Of a stretch of DNA of 64,000 bases, positions 16,162 to 25,428 are shown piece after piece (the first letter of the stretch is position 1; each line of letters starts with the position of its first letter). The position numbers were made by a program, and so were the translations under genes. This stretch comes from CAWATZ01 sp963784995. Its GTDB lineage: Bacteria > Planctomycetota > Planctomycetia > Gemmatales > Gemmataceae. The notes beneath the pieces are model-generated. The model ran no database searches. It was given only the letters and a program-made list of their open reading frames with translations, and was not told the origin of the DNA. The DNA lies in NCBI GenBank assembly GCA_963784995.1, contig CAWATZ010000013.1:1240001-1304000 (forward strand). The letters run 5' to 3'.

Positions 16162-19090
16162 ATGAGCATCCGACCTTGCCGCCTCTGGCTTCTGTGTTTG
16201 CTCCTGCTCCCCGCAGGCGGTCGCGCCCAATCCGCCGACGAGCTCGCGAAGCCCCCGGAGGTTCCGGTCGCCCGGCCGGTGGTCCGGGAAGTGACCGATT
16301 CCGAGGACTTCACCGGCCGGGCCGATGCGTCCGCATCCGTGGAGCTGCGGGCCCGCGTCACCGGCTACCTGGTCAAGACCGCCTTCCAGGAAGGGGGCGA
16401 GGTCAAGCAAGGCGATCTGCTGTTCGAGATTGATCCGCGGCCCTACCAGGCACAACTGGACCAGGCCCTCGCTCAGGTGGAGCTGGGCAAGGCCGCGCTC
16501 AAGCTGGCCCGCGCCACCCTGGCGCGCGCTCAGGCCCTCGCCAAGCAGGCGCCCGGCAGCGTCACGCAGCAGCAGCTCGACCAGGATCAGGGCGCGGTGG
16601 AAGAGGCCAGCGCCCGGCTCAAGGCTTACGAGGCCAGCACGGAGATCTACAAACTCAACCTCAGTTTCTGCAAGATCACCGCGCCCATCAGCGGTAAGAT
16701 CGGCCGGGCTCTCCTGACGCCCGGCAACCTGGCTGTGCAGGATCAGACCCTGCTGGCGACTCTCGTCAACGAGAAGCCGATCTGCGTCTACTTCGACGTC
16801 GATGAGCGAACGCTTCTCCGCTTGCGCACCTTGATGCGGGAGGAGAAGACAGAAGACCGCAAACGGCCGGTCGCCGTCGGCCTGGCCGGCGAAGAGGGGT
16901 TCCCGCATCAAGGCGTGGTGGACTTCATCAACAACGAGGTGGACCCCAAGACGGGGAGCATCCGCCTGCGCGCCGTCCTGGCCAACAAGGAGCGCCGGCT
17001 GGTGCCCGGGATGTTCGTCCGGGTCCGTCTGGCGATGGGCGCGCTGCGCAAGGCCCTGCTGGTCGTGGATCGCGCCATTGGTTCGGACCAGGGAGTGAAA
17101 TACGTCTACGTCGTCGATGTGGAGAACAAGGTGCAATATCGCCGGGTCACGACCGGGGCCTTGCAGCCGGACGGGCTGCGCGTGATCGAGCAGGGGCTCA
17201 AGCCGGACGACCGCGTGGTCGTCGGGCGTCTGTCCGGCTTACGACCGAAAATGACCATTCGCCCCGAACTGGTCGAGATGCCAACCCTGAAGGACCCGGA
17301 GTCTTCCCAGGAGGCTCCGTCTCCGCAAGGATCGCTTCCGTCCCCCCGGGGGCACGTGGGTTCGGGAATCGGCGTGGATGCGACCTATCCGGGGGCCAGC
17401 GCCGAGGTCGTCTCGGAGACCGTCCGCGCCCCCATCGAGGAGCAAGTGAGCGGTCTGGAGAAGGTGCGCTGACCTGCGCTTGCGCTGCACCAGCGACGGG
17501 AAGTATGCCCTCACCGTCTCCTTCGCCCCTGGCGTGGACCTCTGGCGACAACAGATGCTGGTGCAGAACCGCGTGTCCCTGGCCCTGCCCGTGCTTCCCG
17601 CCGCGGTCCAGAATGCCGGCATCAACGTCAAGCGCGGAACGTCCGGCGTGCTGCTGTTCGTCAACCTGATCTCGCCGGATGACCGCTACGACACCCTTTA
17701 CCTGAGCAATTTCGCCCGCATCTGGGTCAAGAACGAGCTGTCGCGCCTGGCTGGCGTGGGCGAGGTGAGCCTGCTCAGCAGCCACGACTACGTGATGCGT
17801 GCCTGGCTTGACCCGGCCAAACTGGCCGCCCGCAACCTGAGTGCCGCGGACGTGGCGGGTGCCATCGCCCAGCAAAACCTTTCGGTGGTTCCGCCGATTG
17901 GCGAGCAACCGGTGCCAAAGGGCCTGCAATTCCGACTGACCTTCGACACACCCGGCCGACTCGCCAGTCCGGAAAAGATCGCCGACATGATCGTCAAGTC
18001 CGGCGACAAGGGCCAGGTGATCCGTTTGCGGGACATTGCCCGCGTTGAGCTTGGTGCGAGCCAACCGCGGAGCCTGGCCTTGCTGGACGGCAAGCCGGTC
18101 GCGACCCTGGTCGTTCGCCTGACCGGGGAAGAGGCGGCGCGGAAGGTGACTGTCGCCGTTCGCGAAAGGCTGGCCGCACTGCGTGACCGGTTCCCCGAGG
18201 GGCTCGACTACGAGGCCAACTTCGATTTCGCCGCGAACCTGGAAGGAGCCGGGCTGCCGGCTGCTTCCGAATACCTCCTGGTTGACCTCGACCTGCCGGC
18301 CAGCACTGTCGAACGTACCGCGCGAATCCTGAAACAGAGCGAGAAACTCCTGCGTCAGATACCCGGAGTCCGGCACGTCCTGGCCTTCTCCGAAAACCCG
18401 TTCGACCCGTTCGGCGGGCCGCCCTGCCTGCTGGTCCTGCTCAACTTCGCGGAGCAGCGCAAGACTGCCCGGGAGGAGATCATCAAGACGATCCGGACCA
18501 ACCTCGGCAAGATCGAGGAGGGGAGCGTCCGGCTGCGCGACCTCTCGGCGCCGGGCAGCTTTCCGCGCTGCGGCTATCCCATCAACCTGGCCCTGCACGG
18601 ACCCGAGCTGGCCCGGGTGAGGGAGTGGAGCGCCAAACTGGCCGAGAAGATGAAACAGAGCAACAAACTCGCTGACACGTGGGTGAACCCTGCTTCCGCG
18701 GCGCGGCCGGGGGTGTCCGTGGAGATCGATCGGAAAGTGGCCGCAACCCTTGGCGTGGCCGTCCAGGACATCACCCGCACCATCGAGGTCTATTCGGGAC
18801 CGCGGCCTGGCAACACCGGCGCTGGAGATTGGGCGAAAGACCTTGGCAATCTCCACGTGCGCAACGTGGAGGGGCAAATGGTGCCGCTATCCACGCTGGT
18901 CAAGGTGCGCCGGGTGGAGGCACCCGCCATGCTGGACTTCCTGGACCTGCAGCCGATGGTGGAGATCACGGCCAACCTCGAACCCGGAGTCTCGCTCGAC
19001 CAGGCCCGGAAGATCTGCACGCTGCTGGCGGATGGGCTTCGCAAAGAAATGGGGCTGTCGGCGGAGTATCGGCTGACCTGGCTGCGGTGA
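16162..19090 (+). CDS. RND periplasmic adaptor fused to a membrane-free RND porter domain, copy 1 (frameshift)
   Basis: The product would have about 975 residues. A signal peptide (LWLLCLLLLPAGGRAQS) is followed by an AcrA-like adaptor: barrel-sandwich start VELRARVTGYLVKTAF, alpha hairpin (residues ~100-160), beta-barrel KITAPISGKIGRALLTPGN and membrane-proximal domain. From about residue 405 the sequence becomes an AcrB-type pump head: DATYPGASAEVVSETV, then LSNFARIWVKNELSRLAGVGEVSL, then VRLRDLSAPG and EGQMVPLSTLVKVRRV. The helices that normally separate these porter halves (TM1, TM2-7, TM8-12) are all absent. A one-base insertion near 17466 breaks the frame; copy 2 is continuous at this point, so the fusion is real. 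Copy 1 also lacks the VNTFVRFGR stretch present in copy 2. Confidence 0.78.
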
Positions 19091-19103
19091 CTCTGTGGGA
19101 CGT

Positions 19104-19209
19104 TATACTCTGCGCGGGTTGGATTGACACAAGCCCGAAGCGCCAGCGCCGGGACCGTCCCGGCGCTGGCGCTTCGGGCTTGTGTCGGAGTGACCCGCGC
19201 CGAGTATAG
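19104..19209. repeat. 106-bp palindrome between the two fusion genes
   Basis: Inverted arms of about 53 bases meet at GGGACCGTCCC. The inner arms (GACACAAGCCCGAAGCGCC and its complement) are perfect. The outer ends (TATACTC-GCGCGGGT) pair with a few mismatches. It lies between the stop of copy 1 and the start of copy 2 and could act as a terminator or mRNA stem. Confidence 0.85.
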
Positions 19210-19256
19210 CCGCGTTGCTTGGGTCTGTTCTTCCATCGCAGGTACGAGGATTCCTC

Positions 19257-22117
19257 ATGAGCTTTCGATCTTACCGCATCTGGCTTCTGTGTTTGGTCCT
19301 GCTCCCGGCAGGCGTTCTCGCCTTTTCCGCCGACGAGCCCGCCAGGCCTCCGGAGGTTCCGGTCGCCCGACCGGTGGTCCGAGAGGTGACCGATTACGAG
19401 GACTTCGTCGGCCGGGTCGAGGCGTCCAAGCGTGTGGAAGTGCGGTCCCTCGTCACCGGCTACCTGGTCAAGACGGCCTTCCAGGAAGGAGCCGAGGTCA
19501 AGAAAGGCGATCTGCTGTTCGAGATCGACCCGCGTCTCTACCAGGTTGAACTGGACCTGGCCCTCGCTCAGGTGGAACTCGACAAAGCCGCGCTCAAGCT
19601 GGCCCAGGTCACCCTGGCAGCACGCAATCAGCTCGATCAGGATAAGGCGGCGGTGGACGTGGCCATCGCTCGAGTCAAGGCTTCCGAAGCCAGCGCCGAG
19701 CTTCACAAGTTCAACCTGAGTTGCTGCAAGGTGACCGCACCCATCAGCGGCCGGATTGCCCGGACTTCCCTGACGCCCGGCGACCTCGTCAAAGAGAAGG
19801 AGACCCTTCTGGCTGTCCTCGTCAACGACAAGCCGGCCTACGTCTATTTCGGCGTTGACGAGCGGACGTATCTCCGAAGGTTCGCCTCGATGCGGGAGGG
19901 CAAGGATGAAATGCGCAAGCCGCCGGTCGCCATCGGCCTGGCCAGCGAAGAGGATTTCCCCCATCGCGGTCTGGTGGACGGCGTCGAGGCGGTCTTCAAC
20001 AACAAGACGGGCACCATCCCCCATCGGGCCGTCTTGCCCAATCCAGATCGGCGGCTGGTGCCCGGCATGTTCGTCCGGGTCCGACTCACGATCAGCGCCG
20101 CGCAAGGCCTTGCTGGTCGTCGATCGCGCCATCGGCTCGGACCTGGAACGCAAATACGTCTACATCGTTGATGCGGAGAACAAGGTGCAGCATCGCCGGG
20201 TCACAACAGGGCCATTACAGCCCGACGGCCTGCGCGTGATCAGCGAAGGGCTCAAACCGGACGACCGCGTTGTCATTGGCCGTCTGTCCGTCCTGCAAAT
20301 GGGGATGATCGTTCGGCCCCAGGCGGCAGAGATGCCGGCCCAGAAACGCCCGGAAGCTCCCGAAGAAACCCCGTCCCGGCAGGAAGAGGCTGCGTTGCCA
20401 CGCAGGCAGGGGGGCTCCGGGACCATCGTGGAGGCAACCTACCCGGGGGCCAGCGCCGAGGTCGTCTCGGAGACCGTCCGCATACCCATCGAGATGCAGG
20501 TGAACCCCCTGGAGAAGATCCAGTATCTTCGTTCGCGCTGCACCAGTGACGGCAAGTACGCCCTCGCGGTTGCCTTCGCCCCGGGTGTGGACCCCTGGCG
20601 GGCCCAGATGCTGGTCCAGAACCGCGTGGCCCTGGCCGGGCCGGTGCTGCCCGCTGAGGTCCAAAATGCCGGCGTGAGCGTCCAGCGAGGAACGTCTGGC
20701 GTCCTGCTGCTCGTCAACCTGTTCTCGGCGGATGACCGGGATGACAGGGACTTCCTGAGCAATTACGCCAATCTCTTCGTCAAGGATGCGTTGTCGCGCC
20801 GGGCCGGCGTGGGCGAGGTGACACTGCTCGGCGGCAGCGAACGCCGTCTGAACGTCTGGCTCGACCCGGAGAAGCTGGCTGCGTACGCCCTGAACGTGGG
20901 TGACGTGATCCAGGTGCTCGAGAAGCAAAAAAAGGGCCGAGATCTGCACCCGGAGAGCCTGGAAAAACTCCCAGTGAGGACCAACGGCCAGGAGGCGCTC
21001 CTTTTGAGGGACGTTGCCAGCGTTGCGTTTGCCGCGGGCCGGCCGCGGGGCCTGGCGTTGCTGGACGGCAAGCCGGCCGTGACCCTGGCCGTTCGCCTGA
21101 CCGGGGAGGAGGCGCCGCGCAAGGTGGCTGTCGCCGTGCGGGAAAGGCTGGCCGACCTCAAAACCGATTTCCCCCCGGGGTTCGACTACGATGTCACCTT
21201 CGATTTCACCGCGAACCTGGAAGGCGCCGGGCCGCCGGCTGCTTCCGAATACCTGCTGGTGGACCTCGACTTGCCGGGCGGGCCCGCGGACCGCGCGGCG
21301 CTCATCCTGGAACAGTCCGAAACGGTGCTGCGTAAGCTGCCCGGGGTCCGGCACGTCCTGGCCCTGTCCCAGAATCCGTTTGACCCGTTCGGAGGCCCGC
21401 CCTGCCTGCTGGTCCTGCTCAACACCGCGGGGCAGCGCGAAGATCCCCCGGGAGGAGATCCTCAAGACGATCCGGACCAAGCTGGGCAAAAGGGAGGTGG
21501 GAACCGTGCGGGTGCGCGACCTTTCGGCGCCGGGCGCCTTTCCGCGCTGCGGCTATCCCATCGACCTGGCCCTGCGCGGGCCCGACCTGGCCGAGGTAAG
21601 GGAGTGGAGCAGCAAGCTGGCCGAGAAGCTCAAACAGAGCAACAAGCTGACCGACACGTGGGTGGACCCCGCGTCTGCGCCGCGGCCGGCGGTGGTCGTG
21701 GACATCGATCGGAAGGCGGCCGGGACCCTTGGCGTGGCCCTGGATGACGTTTATCGCACCCTCGAGGTCTGCTCGGGCCCGCTGTCTGTCAACACCTTCG
21801 TCCGCTTCGGCCGCATCTGGCCCGTGGAAGTCCAGGTCAAGCCCGGCGCCGGCGATTGGCCGAAGAACCTCGACAAGCTCAAGGTCCGCAATTCCGAAGG
21901 GCAAATGGTGCCGCTGGCCATTCTAGTCAAGGTGCGCCGGGTGCAAGCGCCCGCCGTACTGGACTTCCTCAATCTTTACCCGATGGTAGAGATCACGGCC
22001 AACCTCGAACCTGGAGTGTCCTTGGAACAGGGCCGGAAGCTCTGCACGCTGCTGGCGGAGGGGATTCGCAAGGAGCTGGGGCTGCCGGCGCAGTATCGGC
22101 TGACCTGGCTGCGGTAA
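19257..22117 (+). CDS. RND periplasmic adaptor fused to a membrane-free RND porter domain, copy 2 (two frameshifts)
   Basis: Paralogue of the 16162 gene with the same order: signal peptide (IWLLCLVLLPAGVLAFS), AcrA-like adaptor (VEVRSLVTGYLVKTAF; KVTAPISGRIARTSLTPGD), then the RND porter from VEATYPGASAEVVSETV. The adaptor-porter junction is uninterrupted here (LEKIQYLRSRCTSDGKYA). Pump-head motifs include FLSNYANLFVKDAL, RLNVWLDPEKLAAY and VNTFVRFGRIWPVEVQV. No membrane helix occurs; the protein ends at the point where TM8 of AcrB would begin. Frameshifts: near 20098 (two bases missing in a GC run, restoring APRKALLVVDRA) and near 21440 (one extra base before AAGATCCCC). Both look like consensus errors because the frame is conserved on both sides. 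Confidence 0.78.
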
Positions 22118-22171
22118 TTGTTTAACCGCGACACGGAGCGGAGCGCGGCGTGCGGCGGTCGGAAACGTCGC

Positions 22172-22200
22172 TTGACGCTCTGGCGCTTTCTCGTTAATAC
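22172..22200 (+). promoter_or_regulatory. Strong sigma-70-like promoter of the lipoprotein pair
   Basis: TTGACG (22172-22177), 17 bases, TAATAC (22195-22200). It ends 70 bases before the ATG at 22270 and is one of the best consensus matches in the window. Confidence 0.65.
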
Positions 22201-22269
22201 CCGTCTCCTTCCTGGTCGAAAGAGAGCAGAATTACCGGTTCTGCCAACGGGGCCGCGAAGGAGACGGTT

Positions 22270-22548
22270 ATGGTTCGTCTGACGACCGTGCTGCTGCTCA
22301 TCGTTTCGATTGTCCTCTCGGGCTGTGGGACTTCCCAGCAGGTGGTCAATGGATCAGGGTCCGAGACGCAGCAGTCGGATCCCTTCAAAGTCCCCCCCGA
22401 CGACCGCTCTCCCCTGGCACGCTGGATGGACGAGCATAACGTCGCGTCAAACGCCGGGATGAGCTTGCTTATCGTCGGAGGAATTGTCCTGACCGGAGTC
22501 CTCGTTTACGCGATCGGAATGGGGTTGTTGATCGGCAATTGGCATTGA
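22270..22548 (+). CDS. Small lipoprotein with C-terminal membrane helix, copy 1
   Basis: The protein has 92 residues. A lipobox follows the signal helix (LLLIVSIVLSGCG, Cys at about 19), so the mature N-terminus is probably lipidated. The middle DPFKVPPDDRSPLARWMDEH is hydrophilic. A C-terminal helix (MSLLIVGGIVLTGVLVYAIGMG) could anchor the other end. GGAG lies 6 bases upstream of the ATG. It is a tandem paralogue of 22612-22893. The function is unknown; adjacency to the adaptor/RND fusions hints at an envelope role. Confidence 0.75.
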   Translation: MVRLTTVLLLIVSIVLSGCGTSQQVVNGSGSETQQSDPFKVPPDDRSPLARWMDEHNVASNAGMSLLIVGGIVLTGVLVYAIGMGLLIGNWH

Positions 22549-22611
22549 CGACTGTTGGTTCCACGCTGCGGTTGTTGAAACCCAGCAAGGGAGTCTGCGG
22601 AGGAGGAGAGC

Positions 22612-22893
22612 ATGATTCGCCTGGCGACCGTGCTGCTGCTCATTGTTTCGATCGTCCTTTCGGGCTGTGGGACTTCCCACCAGATGGTCAACAGTTCCCC
22701 GCCTGCGACGCAGCAGCCGGACCCCTTCAAAGTCCCCCCCGACGACCGCTCTCCCCTGGCACGCTGGATGGACGAGCATCAGGTCGCAAAGGCCGGCATC
22801 GGCCTGCTCGTTGTGGGAGGAGTCACCCTCGCCACCGCGGTTGTCCTCGTGGCCGCACTTGTGGGGGAGGCAAAGTTACACCCGATCCATTAA
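22612..22893 (+). CDS. Small lipoprotein with C-terminal membrane helix, copy 2
   Basis: The protein has 93 residues and shares the signal helix, lipobox (VLSGCG) and the whole VPPDDRSPLARWMDEH block with copy 1, often base for base. The tail helix differs (IGLLVVGGVTLATAVVLVAALV) and ends with AKLHPIH. GGAGGAGGAG lies just before the ATG. The gene arose by tandem duplication, and the tail has diverged more than the head. Confidence 0.75.
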   Translation: MIRLATVLLLIVSIVLSGCGTSHQMVNSSPPATQQPDPFKVPPDDRSPLARWMDEHQVAKAGIGLLVVGGVTLATAVVLVAALVGEAKLHPIH

Positions 22894-23048
22894 CAACCCG
22901 TGGTCCCGCAGCACGGACAACGCAACACAGCCGGCGAACGTCCTTGTGAGGAAAGTCGGCTTGTCTTTTCCTGCGCCGATGGCATAGTGCCGCGGCCGTT
23001 TGACCCCCACGGCACTGCTGGGCTGGGGGTCGCTGGAGAGACTCCGCC

Positions 23049-23843
23049 ATGTCCTTTCCTCGGGGCCGTAACCTGCCGCTTTCCCTGCCGCGCCGGTTGA
23101 TGTGCGATTTCCTCCATTTCAGCAAAAAGATCCCGCTGGTCTGCGTCGAGCGCCAGATGGACCTGGGACCGCTGTACGAGGCCCGGCAGGCCCTCGCCGA
23201 TCGCCCCAGCTGGTTTACCCTGTTTCTCAAGGCGTTCGGCCAGGCAGCCCTGCGCTGGGAGGAGCTGCGCACCTCGTACGTGTCCTTTCCCTGGCCGCAC
23301 CTGCACGTCCACGAGGGCAGCATCGGCGCCCTGCCGATCGAGCGCCGCATCGGCGACGAGGACGGCGTACTGTTCGTACAGATCCGGCAGCCGGAGATCC
23401 GGCCGCTAGCCGAGATCGAAGCCAAGGTCCGCTGGGCCAAGACCGCTCCCGTGGACAAGATCGGGGCCTTTCGCCGGCAGCTGTTCATCGGCCGGTTGCC
23501 CTTCCCCCTGCGCCGGCTGGCCTGGTGGACGGGCCTGAACTGCGTCGGCAGCTACCGCGCTCGCTACTACGGCACCTTCGGCGTGACCAGCGTGGCCGGT
23601 CTCGGGGCCGCCTCGGTCCACTTCCTGACGCCGCTGACCAGTTCGCTGGCCTTCGGCGTCATCCACCGCGACGGTGCGGTCAACGTCCGGCTCACGTACG
23701 ACCACCGGGTCATGGACGGCGTCGCCCCCGCCCGGGCTCTGGAGTACATGGAAAAGACACTCAATGGTGCGTTGACCGAGGAACTGCGTGCGATGAGCAA
23801 ATCCAAATCCGAAGGGCGCGTGCGGGAGTGCGTTGAGGTCTAA
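23049..23843 (+). CDS. Stand-alone 2-oxoacid dehydrogenase acyltransferase (E2-like) catalytic domain
   Basis: The protein has 264 residues. The end carries the E2 active-site motif as YDHRVMDGV (HxxxDG), preceded by a SLAFGVIHRDGAVNVRLT strand; GTFGVTSVAGLGA matches the E2 trimer-core strand. There is no lipoyl domain and no subunit-binding domain, unlike sucB at 41111-42418. It may transfer acyl groups from CoA to an unknown acceptor, or be a repurposed trimer. It is not next to E1 or E3 genes. The ATG at 23049 has GGAGAG about 8 bases upstream. Confidence 0.75.
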   Translation: MSFPRGRNLPLSLPRRLMCDFLHFSKKIPLVCVERQMDLGPLYEARQALADRPSWFTLFLKAFGQAALRWEELRTSYVSFPWPHLHVHEGSIGALPIERRIGDEDGVLFVQIRQPEIRPLAEIEAKVRWAKTAPVDKIGAFRRQLFIGRLPFPLRRLAWWTGLNCVGSYRARYYGTFGVTSVAGLGAASVHFLTPLTSSLAFGVIHRDGAVNVRLTYDHRVMDGVAPARALEYMEKTLNGALTEELRAMSKSKSEGRVRECVEV

Positions 23844-23849
23844 TGCACT

Positions 23850-24317
23850 TCACTCGCCCTGCTCGAAGGCCCGGCGAATCGCTTCCATGCGGGCTCGGTT
23901 GACTCCCAGGTCGGAGTGACCGGCCCGCGACGCCGAGCGGAGCTGAATGGTCCCCTCCGGTTCAATCAGAAACTCCACGTCATCGACAAAGCGGAAGATC
24001 AGGCTGGTACACTCCGCGTGCAAATAGGTGTCGGTCTCGGTCACGATGCGCGTCCGGGGCAGCGTTGCGAGAGCGCTTTTCAGGCGTGCCTTTGCGTCAG
24101 CGGGAGTGCCGGAGTAGGTCAGCAGCTTGATCTGATGGCCGGGGTCGTCGGCCTGAGTGCAGACACAATTGGGCGACGAGGGACAAGGAGCGAGCTTGCC
24201 GTTGGTGACACCCAGGTTGGCCGGCTTGCGGGCAGTCAGGCTGAACAGAACCAGCATCAGGATGCCGCCGAGAACGAGGGCGGCAGCGATGATCAGCGGG
24301 GTGGACCAGGAGGGCAT
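23850..24317 (-). CDS. DUF1499 membrane-anchored protein
   Basis: The protein has 155 residues. An N-terminal helix (LIIAAALVLGGILMLVLFS) anchors it. The DUF1499 core follows: LAPCPSSPNCVCTQADD, then YLHAECTSLIFRFVDDVEFLIEP and IQLRSASRAGHSDLGVNRAR. GGGAGAT lies 7-8 bases before the ATG at 24317. The family is of unknown function. It converges with the acyltransferase gene (7 bases between stops). Confidence 0.85.
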   Translation of the reverse strand: MPSWSTPLIIAAALVLGGILMLVLFSLTARKPANLGVTNGKLAPCPSSPNCVCTQADDPGHQIKLLTYSGTPADAKARLKSALATLPRTRIVTETDTYLHAECTSLIFRFVDDVEFLIEPEGTIQLRSASRAGHSDLGVNRARMEAIRRAFEQGE

Positions 24318-24419
24318 CACCGTATCTCCCAGCGGCGCAAGAATACAACACCACGAACATCCTATCGCCCCCGGCGTCCGCTGGCACGACAGCGGTAACG
24401 GAAACCACGAGAACCTGCC

Positions 24420-25337
24420 ATGCCGCAGCAAACGTTCGATCCCAGCAGCAAATGGATGCTGGAAGAACAGGGCGCCAGCATCCTCTACCTGGCCGGGGCG
24501 CGTTCGATCGTCTCGTGCAAGGCTCGCAAGGCCGAGGTCGTTCAGCCCCGCAAGCTGCCCGATGGCTTGCTGGAGGTGCGCTTCGCCGGCAGCAACAAGC
24601 CAAAGCTGGCCGTGGTGGAAGTGGCGACCTATCCCGAGGAGCGCGTGGTCCAGCAGATCCAGGACGACATCCGTCTGGTCCGCCAGGCCCGCGGCGTCCT
24701 TCCCGAGGCCGTGGTGCTGTGCCTGTGTCCGCGCGGGACGTATCAGGTGCCCGAACAGGCTCAGGTCAAAAGCGCCCTGGGCTGGACAACCGAGACGCTG
24801 TCGTGGAAAGTAGTGGAAGTGTGGAAGCTGTCGGCGGAGGAATTGCTGGCGGCTCCTCTCGTCGGGGTAGTGCCGCTGGCCTCGCTGGCGCGGTACGAGG
24901 GACCACCGGAAGTGCTGCTGCAACGCTGCCGGGACCGCATCGACCGCGAGGGTGGGGCACAGCGAGCTAACCTGCTGGTGGTCGCCCAGGTGTTTGCCCA
25001 GCTTCATTTTGATAAGCCGGAATGGCTGAACATGTTAGGAGGAAGCAAGGCCGTGATTGAATCCCCTCTCATTCAGGACGTCGCTGACGAGTCGGCCCGC
25101 TTGCGGAACATCAAAGTGGTTCTTCACATCCTTCAAGGCCGATTTGGAACCGTTCCCAAAACGGTGTCAGCTGGGTTAGCACAAATCAAAGACGAAGAGA
25201 AGCTCATGCGGCTCAGTCTGAGCGGCGCCACCTGCGGCAACATGCAAGCGTTCGAGGAGGCGTTGCGTCAAGAATTGCCCAAACCTCAACCCGCTTCGAC
25301 TCGGGGCAAGCGACGTTCGCGCAAAACGCCGGAATAA
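24420..25337 (+). CDS. Rpn/DUF4351-like PD-(D/E)XK-type protein
   Basis: The protein has 305 residues. The first ~170 residues look like the nuclease-fold half of Rpn-type recombination-promoting proteins: LLEVRFAGSNKPKLAVVEVATYPEERVVQQIQ has the Asp/Glu-x-Glu spacing of that fold. The last ~70 residues (LQGRFGTVPKTVSAGLAQIKDEEKLMRLS) resemble DUF4351. The C-terminus is basic (RGKRRSRKTPE). Planctomycetes carry many copies, usually of unknown role; the catalytic Lys is not obvious, so activity is uncertain. A terminator follows at 25370. Confidence 0.6.
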   Translation: MPQQTFDPSSKWMLEEQGASILYLAGARSIVSCKARKAEVVQPRKLPDGLLEVRFAGSNKPKLAVVEVATYPEERVVQQIQDDIRLVRQARGVLPEAVVLCLCPRGTYQVPEQAQVKSALGWTTETLSWKVVEVWKLSAEELLAAPLVGVVPLASLARYEGPPEVLLQRCRDRIDREGGAQRANLLVVAQVFAQLHFDKPEWLNMLGGSKAVIESPLIQDVADESARLRNIKVVLHILQGRFGTVPKTVSAGLAQIKDEEKLMRLSLSGATCGNMQAFEEALRQELPKPQPASTRGKRRSRKTPE

Positions 25338-25369
25338 AGGCCGGGAAAGACCTACCACCCGCATCCTCG

Positions 25370-25424
25370 CCCCGCCAGCAGGCGAGCCGCCCGCGGCTAC
25401 GCCTGCTGGCGGGGTTCCTTTTCC
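25370..25424 (+). terminator. Rho-independent terminator
   Basis: CCCCGCCAGCAGGCG (25370-25384) pairs exactly with CGCCTGCTGGCGGGG (25400-25414), followed by TTCCTTTTCC. It serves the Rpn-like gene. The minus-strand gene converging from the right stops at 25429, so it may work for both. Confidence 0.8.
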
Positions 25425-25428
25425 AACC

